Shown: one piece after another, positions 1 to 9,176 of the stretch
How positions within the stretch are numbered: position 1 is the stretch's first letter
Layout: each line of letters begins with the position of its first letter
Assembly (NCBI RefSeq): GCF_009184895.1
Contig: NZ_WESE01000001.1
Location: forward strand, 1-64,000
Direction: 5' to 3'
Length of the DNA stretch: 64,000 nucleotides
Source: Nostocoides sp. F2B08
GTDB lineage: Bacteria > Actinomycetota > Actinomycetes > Actinomycetales > Dermatophilaceae
Notes under the pieces: model-generated
Database searches by the model: none
What the model saw: only the letters and a program-made list of their open reading frames with translations
What the model was told of the DNA's origin: nothing
Made by a program: the position numbers and the translations under genes

Positions 1-52
1 CGACCGCGCGTCGACAACGACACGCTCCACCACCACCGGCACACGAAGCACC

Positions 53-89
53 GAGGCGCCCGCCCCCACATCCCGGGGACGGGCGCCTC
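53..89. terminator. Bidirectional hairpin left of the NTF2-like gene
   Basis: A perfect 10-bp stem (53-62 with 80-89, arm GAGGCGCCCG) encloses a loop that itself holds a CCCC/GGGG pair. It lies just downstream of the minus-strand gene ending at 121, so it probably ends that transcript. There is no clear T-run. Bases 1-52 show no gene I can support. Confidence 0.55.
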
Positions 90-120
90 ACCCCGCCACT
101 TGACAGGAAGTCCCTACATA

Positions 121-501
121 TCAGCCAGCGCCGTCGATGGCACTCACGTGGGCCTCGTCCCCCCGTGAGGACTCGCCCACGACCACCGTGGTCTGCCGCC
201 AGATCAGCCCCTCGCGCAACACGATCGTGCCGACCACGTCGACGACGGTGTCGTCGAGCCGCATCCGTGCCCGGTAGGCGACCGTGTCCTCACTGCGGCC
301 CAGCGTCTCGAGGGACTCGACGCGGGGGCGGGTTCGGATCTGTTCCGCGAAGAGGGACTCGATCTCAATCCGGCCACGGGCAGTGCCCCCGGCGTGGACG
401 AGTCGGGCATCGGGTGCGTATCGCGCGGCGAGACCCGCCGCATCACCCGAGGCCAGCAGCGATGCGTTCTCCTCGAGGACGGTCTCCGCAGTGGTGACCA
501 T
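121..501 (-). CDS. NTF2-like / SnoaL-type small protein
   Basis: This 126-residue protein has the size and pattern of the NTF2-like (SnoaL, DUF4440) fold: an N-terminal helix with ENASLLASGD, the RYAPDARLVHAGG segment, then alternating beta strands. Such proteins are cone-shaped alpha+beta barrels that act as small isomerases or hydrolases, or only bind ligands, so the substrate cannot be named. The ATG at 501 is supported by a TAGCCT box six bases upstream, which suggests a leaderless mRNA. It has no signal peptide or membrane segment. It stands alone between two hairpins, downstream of the choice-of-anchor B gene on the same strand. Confidence 0.7.
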   Translation of the reverse strand: MVTTAETVLEENASLLASGDAAGLAARYAPDARLVHAGGTARGRIEIESLFAEQIRTRPRVESLETLGRSEDTVAYRARMRLDDTVVDVVGTIVLREGLIWRQTTVVVGESSRGDEAHVSAIDGAG

Positions 502-507
502 GCCGCC

Positions 508-513
508 AGGCTA
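508..513 (-). promoter_or_regulatory. -10 box of a leaderless promoter
   Basis: TAGCCT is followed by six bases and the ATG of the NTF2-like gene. The spacing places the transcription start at or next to the start codon. Confidence 0.5.
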
Positions 514-541
514 GCCGTCATCCGGCGCGGACGACGGCGGA

Positions 542-569
542 GGCCGGGGAGGCGATCGCCTCCCCGGCC
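542..569. terminator. Perfect 28-bp palindromic terminator
   Basis: The arm GGCCGGGGAGGCGA (542-555) is followed at once by its exact reverse complement (556-569). In RNA this folds into a very stable hairpin with a small TCGC-type loop. It lies 37 bp past the stop of the choice-of-anchor B gene on the minus strand and probably ends that transcript. No U-run follows, as is usual in actinomycetes. Confidence 0.65.
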
Positions 570-605
570 CCGTCGCTGTGACCGTTACCCGTATGGGTTA
601 CCGGC

Positions 606-2426
606 TCAGTTGCCCTGGCGGCTCAGCCTCGGCTGGAGGATGAACAGACCCCGGTCGATGCTGCTCGCGGCAACGACGCCCTTCTGGCCGAAGTAGGCGT
701 AGTTGCTCCACGTGCCGCCCTCGAACGTGGTGTTGTCGTTCTCCGGGTAGAGGTCGAAGAACGCCGCCTCGCTCAGGCCGCCGCCGGCCAGGTCACGGGT
801 GTCGTAGACCCGCAGACCGGAGGTGTAGTTCGACGCGTAGGCGTACCGACCCTGGGTGTAGATGTTGTGGTCGATCGACGTCGTGTCGTTCGCGAACGCC
901 TGGATCTCGACGATGTTGTCGAGGTCGCTGACGTCCCACACCCGCGTGGTGGTGTTGATGCCGCGGCGCTGCTCGTCGAGCTCGTCGCCGTGCAGGAAGA
1001 AGCGGCGATCCGGGGTCAGCCAACCCTGGTGGCTGTAGCCGTCGTTCGCGTATCCCTCACGGGCGATCGAGACCGGGTTGGACTTGTCGGTCACGTCGAC
1101 GATGGCGACGCGGTGCAGACCTCCGGCACCGCTGGTCGTGGCGTTGGAGTTGAAGCAGATCTCCCGACCGGTGTAGTCGGCGTCCGGCCCGTCGTAGACG
1201 ATGCACTGCGTGTCGTGGATGTAACCGTGGCCGTCGAAGCAGCCCGCGAAGGTCGGGTTGGTCGGGTCGTTGATGTCGACCATGTGCAGACCGGTTCCAC
1301 AGAGCGGAGGCGGGTCGTTGGCCGCGACGGTGCCCGTCGCCGGGAGACCTGCCTTGATCACCGCGCCGTCCGCCTGGCTGACCATGACCGACGGGATCGT
1401 GATGCTCGGGTCGGCGCCACCCATGGTGATCGGCGCGCCGGCGGTGTTCGCCACGACCACGGCCGCCGCGCCGGCGGCCTGGGCGTTCGCGACCTTGACG
1501 GTGAAGCCACAAGTGCCGCGGTCGACGATGGCGATGGCGCCGGCGGGGAAGTCGACGAAGGGAGCACATCCGAGGCTCGGTGTCGCTGAACCGTCGTCGA
1601 CGAGCGCGAAGGTCCCGGACAGACCCTGGACCGGGGGCGGCGGACCGAAGACGGCACTCGTGGCACCGTAGGTGCCGGCCGCGGCCGATGGGGCGTCGAC
1701 CGTCACTGTGTTGGGCAGCCCTCCGGAGGAGAACGGTCCGGCACCGACGGAGTAGAGGAAGCCGGTCTCCTCGTTGATGTTCAGGTTGTGCGCAGAGCCG
1801 TGACCGGTGTAGCGGGCGTCGACGTCATAGGTCGTGTACGTCCCGTCCCAGTCGCGCAGCCGGGTGAGGTCAAAGACCTGGATGCCGTGGTTGGTGTGCT
1901 CCGAGACGACGTAGGCGTGGTTCTTGTACACCTTGATGTCTCGCCACGTCGATCCACCCGCTGTAGAAGCCGTCGGCAGGATGCCCAGAACCTGCGGTCG
2001 CTTGGCGTCGCTGATGTCGACGAAGACAGTGCCGTTGGTAGCCCCGACGAGGGCGTAGTCCTTGCGGTTCGACGGGTCGGTCCACCCCCAGATGTCGTTG
2101 ACGAAGCTCGTGCCGAGCTCGTTGTGCGACACGTGGGACAGCAGGTCGATCCCGTCGCACGGGAAGAAGTCCGCGGCCATGCCGTCGATGCAGGGCGCGG
2201 AGGTTCCAGGTGCGTTGCCCTTCTCCGAGCCCTTGCCCTTGCCCGTCGACGATGAGGAAAGCACCCAGTCGCGGTCGTACTTGACCTCGAGACCCTCGTA
2301 CTTGTTCGGCAACGTGCTGTTACCGCCCTCGTCGGTGACCTCAGGGTGATGCGCGAGGGCGGGGGAGATCGACCCGATGGCGATCATTCCTGCCAAGGCA
2401 GCCGCAGCCGCCAGTTGTCGTTTCAT
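606..2426 (-). CDS. Secreted choice-of-anchor B family protein with inserted PA domain
   Basis: The product is 606 residues. The start at 2426 (MKRQLAAAAALAG) gives a clean Sec signal peptide ending near SPALA-HH; the longer frame to 2495 would bury it. The body has LVIVD-like beta-propeller repeats typical of choice-of-anchor B proteins (DYALVGATNGTVFVDISD, HAYVVSEHTNHGIQVFDL, LHMVDINDPTNP, FNSN, RVWDVSDL). A protease-associated (PA) domain interrupts the propeller around residues 215-375 (CAPFVDFPAGAIAIVDRGTC, KVANAQAAGAAAVVVAN). It is predicted to be secreted or surface-bound. The family's biochemical role is not established; PA domains usually bind protein or substrate segments. The mRNA end is marked by the palindrome at 542-569, and an inverted repeat lies upstream at 2549-2568. 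Confidence 0.8.
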   Translation of the reverse strand: MKRQLAAAAALAGMIAIGSISPALAHHPEVTDEGGNSTLPNKYEGLEVKYDRDWVLSSSSTGKGKGSEKGNAPGTSAPCIDGMAADFFPCDGIDLLSHVSHNELGTSFVNDIWGWTDPSNRKDYALVGATNGTVFVDISDAKRPQVLGILPTASTAGGSTWRDIKVYKNHAYVVSEHTNHGIQVFDLTRLRDWDGTYTTYDVDARYTGHGSAHNLNINEETGFLYSVGAGPFSSGGLPNTVTVDAPSAAAGTYGATSAVFGPPPPVQGLSGTFALVDDGSATPSLGCAPFVDFPAGAIAIVDRGTCGFTVKVANAQAAGAAAVVVANTAGAPITMGGADPSITIPSVMVSQADGAVIKAGLPATGTVAANDPPPLCGTGLHMVDINDPTNPTFAGCFDGHGYIHDTQCIVYDGPDADYTGREICFNSNATTSGAGGLHRVAIVDVTDKSNPVSIAREGYANDGYSHQGWLTPDRRFFLHGDELDEQRRGINTTTRVWDVSDLDNIVEIQAFANDTTSIDHNIYTQGRYAYASNYTSGLRVYDTRDLAGGGLSEAAFFDLYPENDNTTFEGGTWSNYAYFGQKGVVAASSIDRGLFILQPRLSRQGN

Positions 2427-2548
2427 GAGTGTGTCTCTCTGCCATGGGTCGGGAGCCCGACCAGCGCTGCCCGATGGGAGTGGCTGGCCCACCACGCGCC
2501 TGTGAGTGATGTGACCCGCGCTGAACGTAGCAGTGCCAGAACGACCTC

Positions 2549-2568
2549 AGGGTCATTAGTTCGACCCT
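2549..2568. promoter_or_regulatory. Inverted repeat between comEC and the choice-of-anchor B gene
   Basis: AGGGTC, eight bases, GACCCT form a 6-bp dyad in the 191-bp gap between the comEC stop and the start at 2426. It could be an operator for the secreted protein gene or part of the comEC terminator. The rest of the gap holds nothing else I can identify. Confidence 0.35.
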
Positions 2569-2617
2569 TTCTCTCTGAGAATCCTTGACAGTTCGCCGCA
2601 CACCTGTCTGGCCCGGA

Positions 2618-5029
2618 TTACCCCTTCTTTCTGGCATACCATCGCACCTCCCCCTGCTCCCCAGGTCCGAGCAGAGCGATGTCGGCGACCTCGTCGGTGC
2701 GGACGACAAGGCTCCCGACCGAGCGGTAGAGCGCCAGGTGGGTCGGGGACGGGTGGCCGTAGTCGTTGTCCGCACCGACACTGACCGCCGCGAGCGGGGC
2801 CGGGAGGGCCCGGACAAGCATCTCGTCGACGTTCGGGCTGCCGTGGTGCGGCGTCTTGACGAGGTCGAGCCGCGCCGCGAAGTCCTGCCAGGCCGGCTCC
2901 CTCCGCAACCGGGTGAGAATGGCGCGTCCGGCCTCGCGCTCGATGTCGCCGAGCAGGATGGCCTGCACCCGCTGGTCGGCCTCGCCCGGCGCGGGAGCCG
3001 GGCCGCTCTCGACGGCGAGAACGACGCTGGCGTTGTTGGACATCGAGCCGGAGTGGATCGGCCGGGACGGCCACCACACGGTCGCGGTCGCCTCCTCCCA
3101 GACGAGCCGGTCCCCTGCCCGAAGGACCGCGAGCGGTATGCGGTGGTCATCGGCGAGCCGGCTCACCTCGGCTGCTCCCTCGGGCGGCTCGGCCACCGGG
3201 GAGACGAGGATTTCCGTGACGTGCCACTGGTCCAGTAGATGCTCGAGACCTGAGATGTGGTCGGCGTCGAAGTGGGTGAGAACGACCGCATCGACGCGGG
3301 TCACGTCGAGGCGGCTCAGACACGGACTGACGGCACCCGCCTCGGGTCCCGTGTCGACGACCACGGCCCGGCCGGGACCACTCGCGATGACGATGCCGTC
3401 GCCCTGTCCCACGTCACAGACGACCACGCGCCAGTCGGGCGGTGGCCACGTGACGGTGTTTGCGGGCCAGGACAGGGCGGCGGCCAGGGCCGCGGTCGTC
3501 GCGACCGGCGTCGGGCGAGCCCTGGCCAGCCAGAGCAGCCACGGGCCGCAGGCGATGAGGAGCACGGACAGGGCCGCGAGCAGGAGGGCCCCAAACGCCC
3601 CGTCCGGCCACGGAAGGGTCCCACCGGGGACGGTCACCGCCCAGCGCGCGATCCGCGCGATCAGCCAGGCCGGCAGCGCCGCCGACCAGGCGAGGATCGC
3701 ACCGGCGGAGGGCCAGATCGAGGCGACGAGCGCGGTCGCCGCCCCTCCGAGCGTGGCGGGAGCGACCAGCGGGGCGGCGAGGAGGTTCGCGAGGATTCCG
3801 ATGATCGAGACCGAGCCCTGCAGCAGCACGACGACAGGCGCGGTCATCACGTGGGCCGCCACGGGGATCGCGAGCGCATCCCCGACGACGAGCGGCAGCC
3901 GCTCCCTACCCGGGAGACGTCGGTGGATGGCCCTCCCCCACGGCCGGGCGAACAGGATCAGACCCAGGGTCGCCAGAGTCGACAGAACGAATCCGTAGGA
4001 CCGCGCCAGCCAGGGATCGATGACGAGCAGCACCACCACGGTGGCCGCAAGAGCCGGAAGGCCGGCCGACGCCCGGGCACGGGAGAAGGCGAGGACGCCG
4101 ACGGCTCCCATGGCGGCGGCGCGCAGGACACTGGGCTCAGGTCGGGCGATGACGATGAATGCGGCGATGACGACGAGACCGATGACGACGCGGGTTCGCC
4201 GGCTGAGCCGGGTATGTACGACGACCGCCATGACCGCGGTGAGGAGGATGGCCAAGTTGCTGCCGCTCACGGCGGAGAGGTGCGACATTCCCGTGGCGCG
4301 CATCGCCTCGGTGAGCTCGTCCGGCGTCAGCGAGGTGTCCCCGACCACGAGGGCCGGGACGAGGGCACGGGCGTCGACCGGCAGGGCAGCCACGGCGGTC
4401 CTGAGGCTGGCCCGGATGTGGTCCGACACGGCAAGGAGCGGACCGCGGCGCGTCTCCACCGCGGGCGGACCCAGCGGCGCGAGGACCGCACGCTCGGCGG
4501 ACCCGGGCTGGGCGGCCCGCAGGCGGGCGGTGAAGGCCACGGTTTCCCGCCACTGAAGGTCGCTCCATCGCTCGTCTCCTCTCACCAGGACCGGGGTCGC
4601 GACCGCCGTGTGGTACCCCCGGGCGTCGACCGACTCCAGCCGTACCCGGACGAGAACGCGGCGCTGCTCACCATCGCGACCGACGACGATTGGCTCGGCG
4701 AGCACGGTCGCCGTCAGGTGCGCGACGGATCCCGACCGAGCCAGCTCCTCCACCGGCCCGGAGTCCTCACGCCAGGTGTGGAGCGCTCCGGTGAGGACCA
4801 CGAGCCCGGTCACGAGACACGTCAGGGCGGCGGCTGCGGCGCGGCGGACGACGACGAGTGCACCGGTGACGAGTAGCAGACCCACGCAGAGTCCGGTCCA
4901 AGGGCTCCAGCCCAGCGCCCAGACGCCGGTGCCCCAGGCGACGATCGCCGGGACGAGTGCCCGCAGGTCGCTCACCGCAGTCGGCTCGAGCCGGGCTGCG
5001 GCGGTCGCAGTGACGGCACCTCGGTTCAC
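2618..5029 (-). CDS. comEC: ComEC/Rec2 DNA-uptake channel
   Basis: This 803-residue polytopic protein carries imported single-stranded DNA across the membrane in natural transformation. The N-terminal third has paired membrane helices and a soluble OB-like part. The central competence domain contains the MSHLSAVSGSNLAILL signature, which matches the family's channel core. The C-terminal 260 residues form a metallo-beta-lactamase-like domain (VCDVGQGDGIVIASG, VVLTHFDADHISGLEHLL, KTPHHGSPNVDEML). Its metal-binding HxDxDH motif is complete, as in presumed ComEC nucleases. The start overlaps the comEA stop by four bases, so the two are translationally coupled. Length and domain order are complete. 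Confidence 0.93.
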   Translation of the reverse strand: MNRGAVTATAAARLEPTAVSDLRALVPAIVAWGTGVWALGWSPWTGLCVGLLLVTGALVVVRRAAAAALTCLVTGLVVLTGALHTWREDSGPVEELARSGSVAHLTATVLAEPIVVGRDGEQRRVLVRVRLESVDARGYHTAVATPVLVRGDERWSDLQWRETVAFTARLRAAQPGSAERAVLAPLGPPAVETRRGPLLAVSDHIRASLRTAVAALPVDARALVPALVVGDTSLTPDELTEAMRATGMSHLSAVSGSNLAILLTAVMAVVVHTRLSRRTRVVIGLVVIAAFIVIARPEPSVLRAAAMGAVGVLAFSRARASAGLPALAATVVVLLVIDPWLARSYGFVLSTLATLGLILFARPWGRAIHRRLPGRERLPLVVGDALAIPVAAHVMTAPVVVLLQGSVSIIGILANLLAAPLVAPATLGGAATALVASIWPSAGAILAWSAALPAWLIARIARWAVTVPGGTLPWPDGAFGALLLAALSVLLIACGPWLLWLARARPTPVATTAALAAALSWPANTVTWPPPDWRVVVCDVGQGDGIVIASGPGRAVVVDTGPEAGAVSPCLSRLDVTRVDAVVLTHFDADHISGLEHLLDQWHVTEILVSPVAEPPEGAAEVSRLADDHRIPLAVLRAGDRLVWEEATATVWWPSRPIHSGSMSNNASVVLAVESGPAPAPGEADQRVQAILLGDIEREAGRAILTRLRREPAWQDFAARLDLVKTPHHGSPNVDEMLVRALPAPLAAVSVGADNDYGHPSPTHLALYRSVGSLVVRTDEVADIALLGPGEQGEVRWYARKKG

Positions 5030-5853
5030 GGCGGGACCGTGACCCGGTCGCGGATCTGACCGAGCAGCTTCTCCCCGATCCCGCTGACCTCGCCGAGCTC
5101 GTCGACGCTCGTGAAGCGGCCGTGCTCGGTGCGCCAGGCGATGATGCGTTCGGCGAGAACGGGGCCCACACCCGGCAGACCGTCCAGCGCCGTCGCATCC
5201 GCCGCATTGAGGTCGATCGGCGCCCCCTCCGCCGCGGGGCCGGTGCCGGTGGAGGCACCCGGGACCGCCGGGACAGCCTCGCCCGGCTTGGGGACGTAGA
5301 CCTGCTCACCGTCGACGACGGGCCGGGCGAGGTTGACGGCGGCGAGGTCGGCTTCTGTGAGCGGCCCCCCGGCTGCCTCGACTGCATCGATGACCCGACT
5401 GCCAGGCGCCAGCCGCACGATGCCCGGGCGGACCACCTGCCCCGCGACGTGGACGACGGCCGGGGCGGCCGTCTCGGTCGCGATGGGTTTCGCCGCCTCC
5501 AGAGCCGAGGGGGCGGGCGGTTCCGTGATGACCTCCGGTCGGCTGTCCCGGACCGCCCACGCCACCCGAACCCCGCTCACGAGGACCACGACGAGGACGA
5601 CGGCGAGAACACTGACCACCGCGGACCGCGTGACGGCCAACCGCCCCCGGTCGAGGCGGCTGGGGACGGTCACAACCTGCGGTCGGTGCCTCTCGGCCCG
5701 GTGTCGACCGGCCGGCTCGTGGGCCCGCCGCAGCCACTCGACCGGGTCCTCCGGGGCGTCGTCGTCGCGGCGGGAGCTGGCACCCAGGACGGCACGCGCG
5801 CCGGACGAGCCAGCCGGGCCGTTCCGTGGCGGGGTCGCGGAGCGGGAGGACAC
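5026..5853 (-). CDS. comEA: ComEA DNA receptor for competence
   Basis: The protein has 275 residues. A basic cytoplasmic N-terminus is followed by one membrane helix (about 78-97, AVVSVLAVVLVVVLVSGVRV). An SLBB-like domain follows (about 130-190, VHVAGQVVRPGIVRL). The C-terminus has tandem helix-hairpin-helix motifs (about 215-275, LNAADATALDGLPGVGPVLAERI and FTSVDELGEVSGIGEK) that bind duplex DNA. It presents DNA outside the membrane to ComEC, its downstream partner. The GTG start at 5853 lies six bases after a TAGCGT box, so the pair probably starts from a leaderless promoter. No pilus genes are in view, so competence itself is not shown. Confidence 0.92.
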   Translation of the reverse strand: MSSRSATPPRNGPAGSSGARAVLGASSRRDDDAPEDPVEWLRRAHEPAGRHRAERHRPQVVTVPSRLDRGRLAVTRSAVVSVLAVVLVVVLVSGVRVAWAVRDSRPEVITEPPAPSALEAAKPIATETAAPAVVHVAGQVVRPGIVRLAPGSRVIDAVEAAGGPLTEADLAAVNLARPVVDGEQVYVPKPGEAVPAVPGASTGTGPAAEGAPIDLNAADATALDGLPGVGPVLAERIIAWRTEHGRFTSVDELGEVSGIGEKLLGQIRDRVTVPP

Positions 5854-5859
5854 ACCGCG

Positions 5860-5865
5860 ACGCTA
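5860..5865 (-). promoter_or_regulatory. -10 box of the comEA-comEC promoter
   Basis: TAGCGT, six bases, then the GTG start of comEA; likely leaderless. The remaining 163 bp to the leuS stop at 6029 hold only a loose direct repeat (GGGACSAACCTGG, near 5959 and 5994). Confidence 0.45.
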
Positions 5866-6028
5866 GGTGGGCGGCTCGGCCACCGACACCGGACCGAAGC
5901 CCGTTGGGGACGACACTCCCGACCGTGGCTCTCGTCCCCAGTCGTCCACATCGGCCATCGGGACGAACCTGGATATTGCTGCGCTTCGTCGGCGGGACCA
6001 ACCTGGGTCGCGAAAGGTCTGTCCGCTC

Positions 6029-8926
6029 TCAGGCTGGGACGACGTTGACCAGCTTGGGGGCGCGGACGATCACCGTGCGCACGCCCCCCGCGACCTGGTC
6101 GGCGATCTTCGGGATCGCGAGTGCCCGCTCCCGCAGGGCGTCCTCGGCGATGTCCGACGGCACCTCGAGCCTGGCCCGTACCTTGCCACGCACCTGGACC
6201 ACGCAGGTCACGGTGTCCTCGACGAGATACGCCGGGTCGGCCACCGGGAAGGCCTCATAGGCGAGCGACTCCACATGCCCGAGCCGCGCCCACAGCTCCT
6301 CACAGATGTGCGGTGCCAGTGGTGCGGTCATGAGGATCAGCGGCTCGACCGCCGCCCGAGGTGCGCCACCGGAGACCTTCGTCAGCGCATTGTTCAGCTC
6401 GGTCAGCCGGGCGATCGCCGTGTTGAACGACAGCGACACGTAGTCGGCTCGGACCGCGTCGATCGTCCGGTGCAGCACCCGCAGCACCTCGGCCGAGGGG
6501 TCGTCCTCGCCGACGACGAGCTCACCGCTCTCCTCGTCGACGACGTTACGCCACAACCGCTGGAGGAACCTCTGGGAGCCGATGACGGCCCGGGTCTCCC
6601 ACGGCTTGCTCGCCTCCAAGGGCCCCATCCCCAGCTCATACAGTCGCAAGGTGTCCGCTCCGTACGCCGCGTACATGTCGTCCGGGCTGATCATGTTCTT
6701 CAGCGACTTGCCGACCTTGCCGAACTCGCGCGTCACAGGCTCGCCGTTCCACGTGAACTCCGGCTGCCCGTCGGCCCCCGCGGTCTCGATGACCTCGCTC
6801 GCCTCGACGTACTGCCCACGCGAGTCCTGGTAGGCCGGCGCCTGGATGTACCCCTGAGAGAAGTACTTGCGGAACGGCTCGGACGAGCTCAGGTAGCCGA
6901 GGTCGTGCAGCACCTTGTGCCAGAAGCGGGCGTAGAGCAGGTGCAGCACGGCGTGCTCGACGCCACCGATGTAGAGGTCGACACCTCCCGGGTCCACCGC
7001 GCCCTCCGGCGCACCGGCGATCGGCGCGGGTCTAGGCCCGATCCAGTACTCCTCGTTGGCCGGGTCCACCACCGCATCGGGGTTCTCCGGGTCGAGATAG
7101 CGCAGGTAGTACCAGCACGACCCGGCCCAGTTCGGCATGGTGTTGGTCTCGCGACGGAACCGGCGCATACCCTTGCCGTCGCCCAGGTCGAGGTCGACCT
7201 CGACCCAGTCGGTCGCACGGGCCAGTGGAGCCTCCGGCTCACTGCTGTTGTCCTCGGGATCGAAGGTCTTGGGGCTGTAGTCCGGGACGTCGGGCAGCTC
7301 GAGCGGCAACATCGAGTCGGGCAGGCCGTGGGCCACCCCGTCCTCGTCGAAGACGACGGGGAACGGCTCACCCCAGTATCGCTGCCGACTGAACAGCCAG
7401 TCGCGCAGCTTGTAGGTCACGGTCTCCTCCCCGGCACCGATCTCCGTCAGCCACTGCGTCATGCGCGCCTTGGCCTCGGCGACCCCCAGCCCGTCGAGCG
7501 AGACCCCGTCGTTCGTCGAGTTGATCGCCGGACCCTCGCCCGTGAACGCCGTGTCCAGGTCGTGGTCGGGCGGCGGCTGCACGGTCCGCACGATCGACAG
7601 GTCGAACGCCGTCGCGAAGTCCCAGTCCCGCTGGTCCTGACCTGGCACGCCCATGACCTGACCGGTGCCGTAGCCCATCAGGACGTAGTCGGCGACGAAC
7701 ACCGGCACCCGCTCACCGGTGGCGACGTTGACCGCGAACGAGCCGGTGAAGACACCGGTCTTGTCCTTGCCCTCGGTCTGGCGCTCGATATCCGTCTTGC
7801 GCGAGGCCGCCAGCCGGTATGCGTCGACCGCTTCCGCAGGCGTGTTCGCCCCACCCGTCCAGGAGGGTTTCGTCCCTTCCGGCCAGACATCCGCGACGAG
7901 CCGGTCGACGACGGGGTGCTCCGGGGAGACGACCATGAAGGTCGTCCCGAACAGCGTGTCGGGACGGGTCGTGAAGACCTCCAGGACCGTCTCGGAGCCA
8001 TCGACCGCGAAACGCACCGAGGCGCCGTGGCTGCGCCCGATCCAGTTGCGCTGCATGATCCGAACCTTCTCGGGCCAGTCGACCCGGTCCAGGTCGTCGG
8101 CCAGCCGGTCCGCGTATGCGGTGATCCGCATCATCCACTGGCGCAGGTTCTTCTTGAACACCGGGAAGTTGCCCCGCTCGGAGCGACCCTCGTTGGTCAC
8201 CTCCTCGTTGGACAGCACGGTGCCCAGGCCCGGTGCCCAGTTGACCGGTGCCTGGCTCGTGTAGGCCAGCCGGTGCTCGTCCAGGACGTGGGCGCGCTCG
8301 GGCTCGGTCAGGTCTTCCCACGCCCGTCCGTCCGGCGTCGCGCGCTCACCCGACTCGAACTGCGCGACCAGCTCGGCGATCGGCCGGGCCCGGCCGCGTC
8401 CGCCGTCCTCGCGAGGGGCGTTCTCGTCGTACCAGGAGTTGTAGATCTGCAGGAAGATCCACTGCGTCCACCGGTAGTAGTCGGGGTCGATGGTGCGGAT
8501 CGCGCGCCGGTCGTCGTAGGACATGCCGAGCCGCTTGAGTTGGCGCGCCATGACGACGATGTTGTCCTCGGTCGTCTTGCGGGGGTGCTGACCGGTCTGA
8601 ACCGCATACTGCTCCGCGGGCAGGCCGAAGGCGTCGTAGCCCAGGGAGTACAGGACGTTCTTGCCCAGCATCCGGTTGAACCGGGCGGTGACATCCGTGG
8701 CGATGTAGCCGAGCGGGTGGCCGATGTGCAGACCCTTGCCGCTGGGATAGGGGAACATGTCGAGCACGAACATCGCGCCGTCGAACCGGGCGACCGTCTC
8801 CGGGTCCGCCCACGGGCCGGCCGGATTCGGAGCGCGGAAGAGCTGCTGCTCCTCCCACCGGTCCTGCCAGGTCGTCTCGATGCGGCCGGCCAGCTCGGCG
8901 GTGTAGCGGTGCGGGGTGTCGTTCAT
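6029..8926 (-). CDS. leuS: Leucyl-tRNA synthetase
   Basis: This class I synthetase of 965 residues charges tRNA-Leu with leucine in the cytoplasm. The HIGH motif is intact at 67-70 ([12 protein letters not shown]). The second ATP motif, near residue 740, reads KVGKSLKN rather than KMSKS; the Lys needed for catalysis is kept. The central CP1 editing domain is present with the T-rich segment [13 protein letters not shown]. The C-terminal anticodon and tRNA-binding domains are complete. The length exceeds that of E. coli LeuRS because of internal insertions. Upstream lie an 11-codon leader peptide with three consecutive Leu codons and an intrinsic terminator, so expression is probably set by leucine or charged tRNA-Leu. 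Confidence 0.97.
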   Translation of the reverse strand: MNDTPHRYTAELAGRIETTWQDRWEEQQLFRAPNPAGPWADPETVARFDGAMFVLDMFPYPSGKGLHIGHPLGYIATDVTARFNRMLGKNVLYSLGYDAFGLPAEQYAVQTGQHPRKTTEDNIVVMARQLKRLGMSYDDRRAIRTIDPDYYRWTQWIFLQIYNSWYDENAPREDGGRGRARPIAELVAQFESGERATPDGRAWEDLTEPERAHVLDEHRLAYTSQAPVNWAPGLGTVLSNEEVTNEGRSERGNFPVFKKNLRQWMMRITAYADRLADDLDRVDWPEKVRIMQRNWIGRSHGASVRFAVDGSETVLEVFTTRPDTLFGTTFMVVSPEHPVVDRLVADVWPEGTKPSWTGGANTPAEAVDAYRLAASRKTDIERQTEGKDKTGVFTGSFAVNVATGERVPVFVADYVLMGYGTGQVMGVPGQDQRDWDFATAFDLSIVRTVQPPPDHDLDTAFTGEGPAINSTNDGVSLDGLGVAEAKARMTQWLTEIGAGEETVTYKLRDWLFSRQRYWGEPFPVVFDEDGVAHGLPDSMLPLELPDVPDYSPKTFDPEDNSSEPEAPLARATDWVEVDLDLGDGKGMRRFRRETNTMPNWAGSCWYYLRYLDPENPDAVVDPANEEYWIGPRPAPIAGAPEGAVDPGGVDLYIGGVEHAVLHLLYARFWHKVLHDLGYLSSSEPFRKYFSQGYIQAPAYQDSRGQYVEASEVIETAGADGQPEFTWNGEPVTREFGKVGKSLKNMISPDDMYAAYGADTLRLYELGMGPLEASKPWETRAVIGSQRFLQRLWRNVVDEESGELVVGEDDPSAEVLRVLHRTIDAVRADYVSLSFNTAIARLTELNNALTKVSGGAPRAAVEPLILMTAPLAPHICEELWARLGHVESLAYEAFPVADPAYLVEDTVTCVVQVRGKVRARLEVPSDIAEDALRERALAIPKIADQVAGGVRTVIVRAPKLVNVVPA

Positions 8927-8962
8927 CTCGTCCTCGTCGTCGATGGGCTCGCCGCTCTCATG

Positions 8963-8988
8963 AAAAAACCCCTCAGAGCGTGAGGGGT
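8963..8988 (-). terminator. leuS transcription attenuator
   Basis: On the minus strand an 8-bp perfect stem (ACCCCTCA / TGAGGGGT) with a 5-nt loop is followed by six T residues. It lies 37 bases before the leuS ATG and 46 bases after the leader peptide stop. This is a textbook intrinsic terminator in a place where it can only act as an attenuator. T-runs are rare in this window. CCCCT at 9022-9026 could pair with the 3' arm AGGGG as an alternative fold. Confidence 0.85.
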
Positions 8989-9033
8989 CTGCCGCGGGTG
9001 ACTGGCTGGGCCTGCAGGTGCAGGGGCCGAAGG

Positions 9034-9069
9034 TCAGCGCGGCTGTCGAAGGAGCAGCGAGGGAGCCAT
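9034..9069 (-). CDS. leuS leader peptide [11 protein letters not shown]
   Basis: An 11-codon reading frame runs from ATG (9067-9069) to TGA (9034-9036). It encodes three leucines in a row using three different codons (CTG, CTC, CTT). An AGGA lies five bases upstream of the ATG. Ribosome stalling on these codons when charged tRNA-Leu is scarce would expose an alternative RNA fold and prevent the terminator at 8963-8988. The mechanism is inferred from the layout; Leu-codon attenuation of leuA is known in streptomycetes. Confidence 0.75.
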   Translation of the reverse strand: MAPSLLLRQPR

Positions 9070-9078
9070 AGGGGTCCT

Positions 9079-9107
9079 AGGTTAGCGCAGGGTCGGGGGC
9101 CTCGACA
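9079..9107 (-). promoter_or_regulatory. Probable promoter of the leuS leader
   Basis: TAACCT (9079-9084) is a good -10 box, with TGTCGA (9102-9107) 17 bp upstream as a weak -35. The start would fall a few bases before the leader ATG. The divergent promoter at 9165-9170 serves the neighbouring plus-strand gene. Confidence 0.45.
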
Positions 9108-9164
9108 CGGGTGTCCGGACGGGCCTGGCGCACCATCGCCCGAAGGACTGTCGGTGCCGGCCCC

Positions 9165-9170
9165 TACGGT
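9165..9170 (+). promoter_or_regulatory. -10 box of a leaderless promoter
   Basis: TACGGT, six bases, then ATG at 9177. The same hexamer and spacing occur before the gene at 40315. Confidence 0.45.
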
Positions 9171-9176
9171 GAGGTC

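Noticed and set aside
585-600. TTACCCGTATGGGTTA as a second CsoR/CstR operator
   Set aside because: The arms do not match fully, and it lies about 85 bp before the nearest start, beyond the identified -10 box. Kept only as a weak resemblance.
5867-8983. Open frame of 1038 codons on the plus strand opposite leuS
   Set aside because: It is an antisense shadow of leuS: the product is rich in Arg, Gly, Val and Asp with no family pattern, while leuS is unmistakable.
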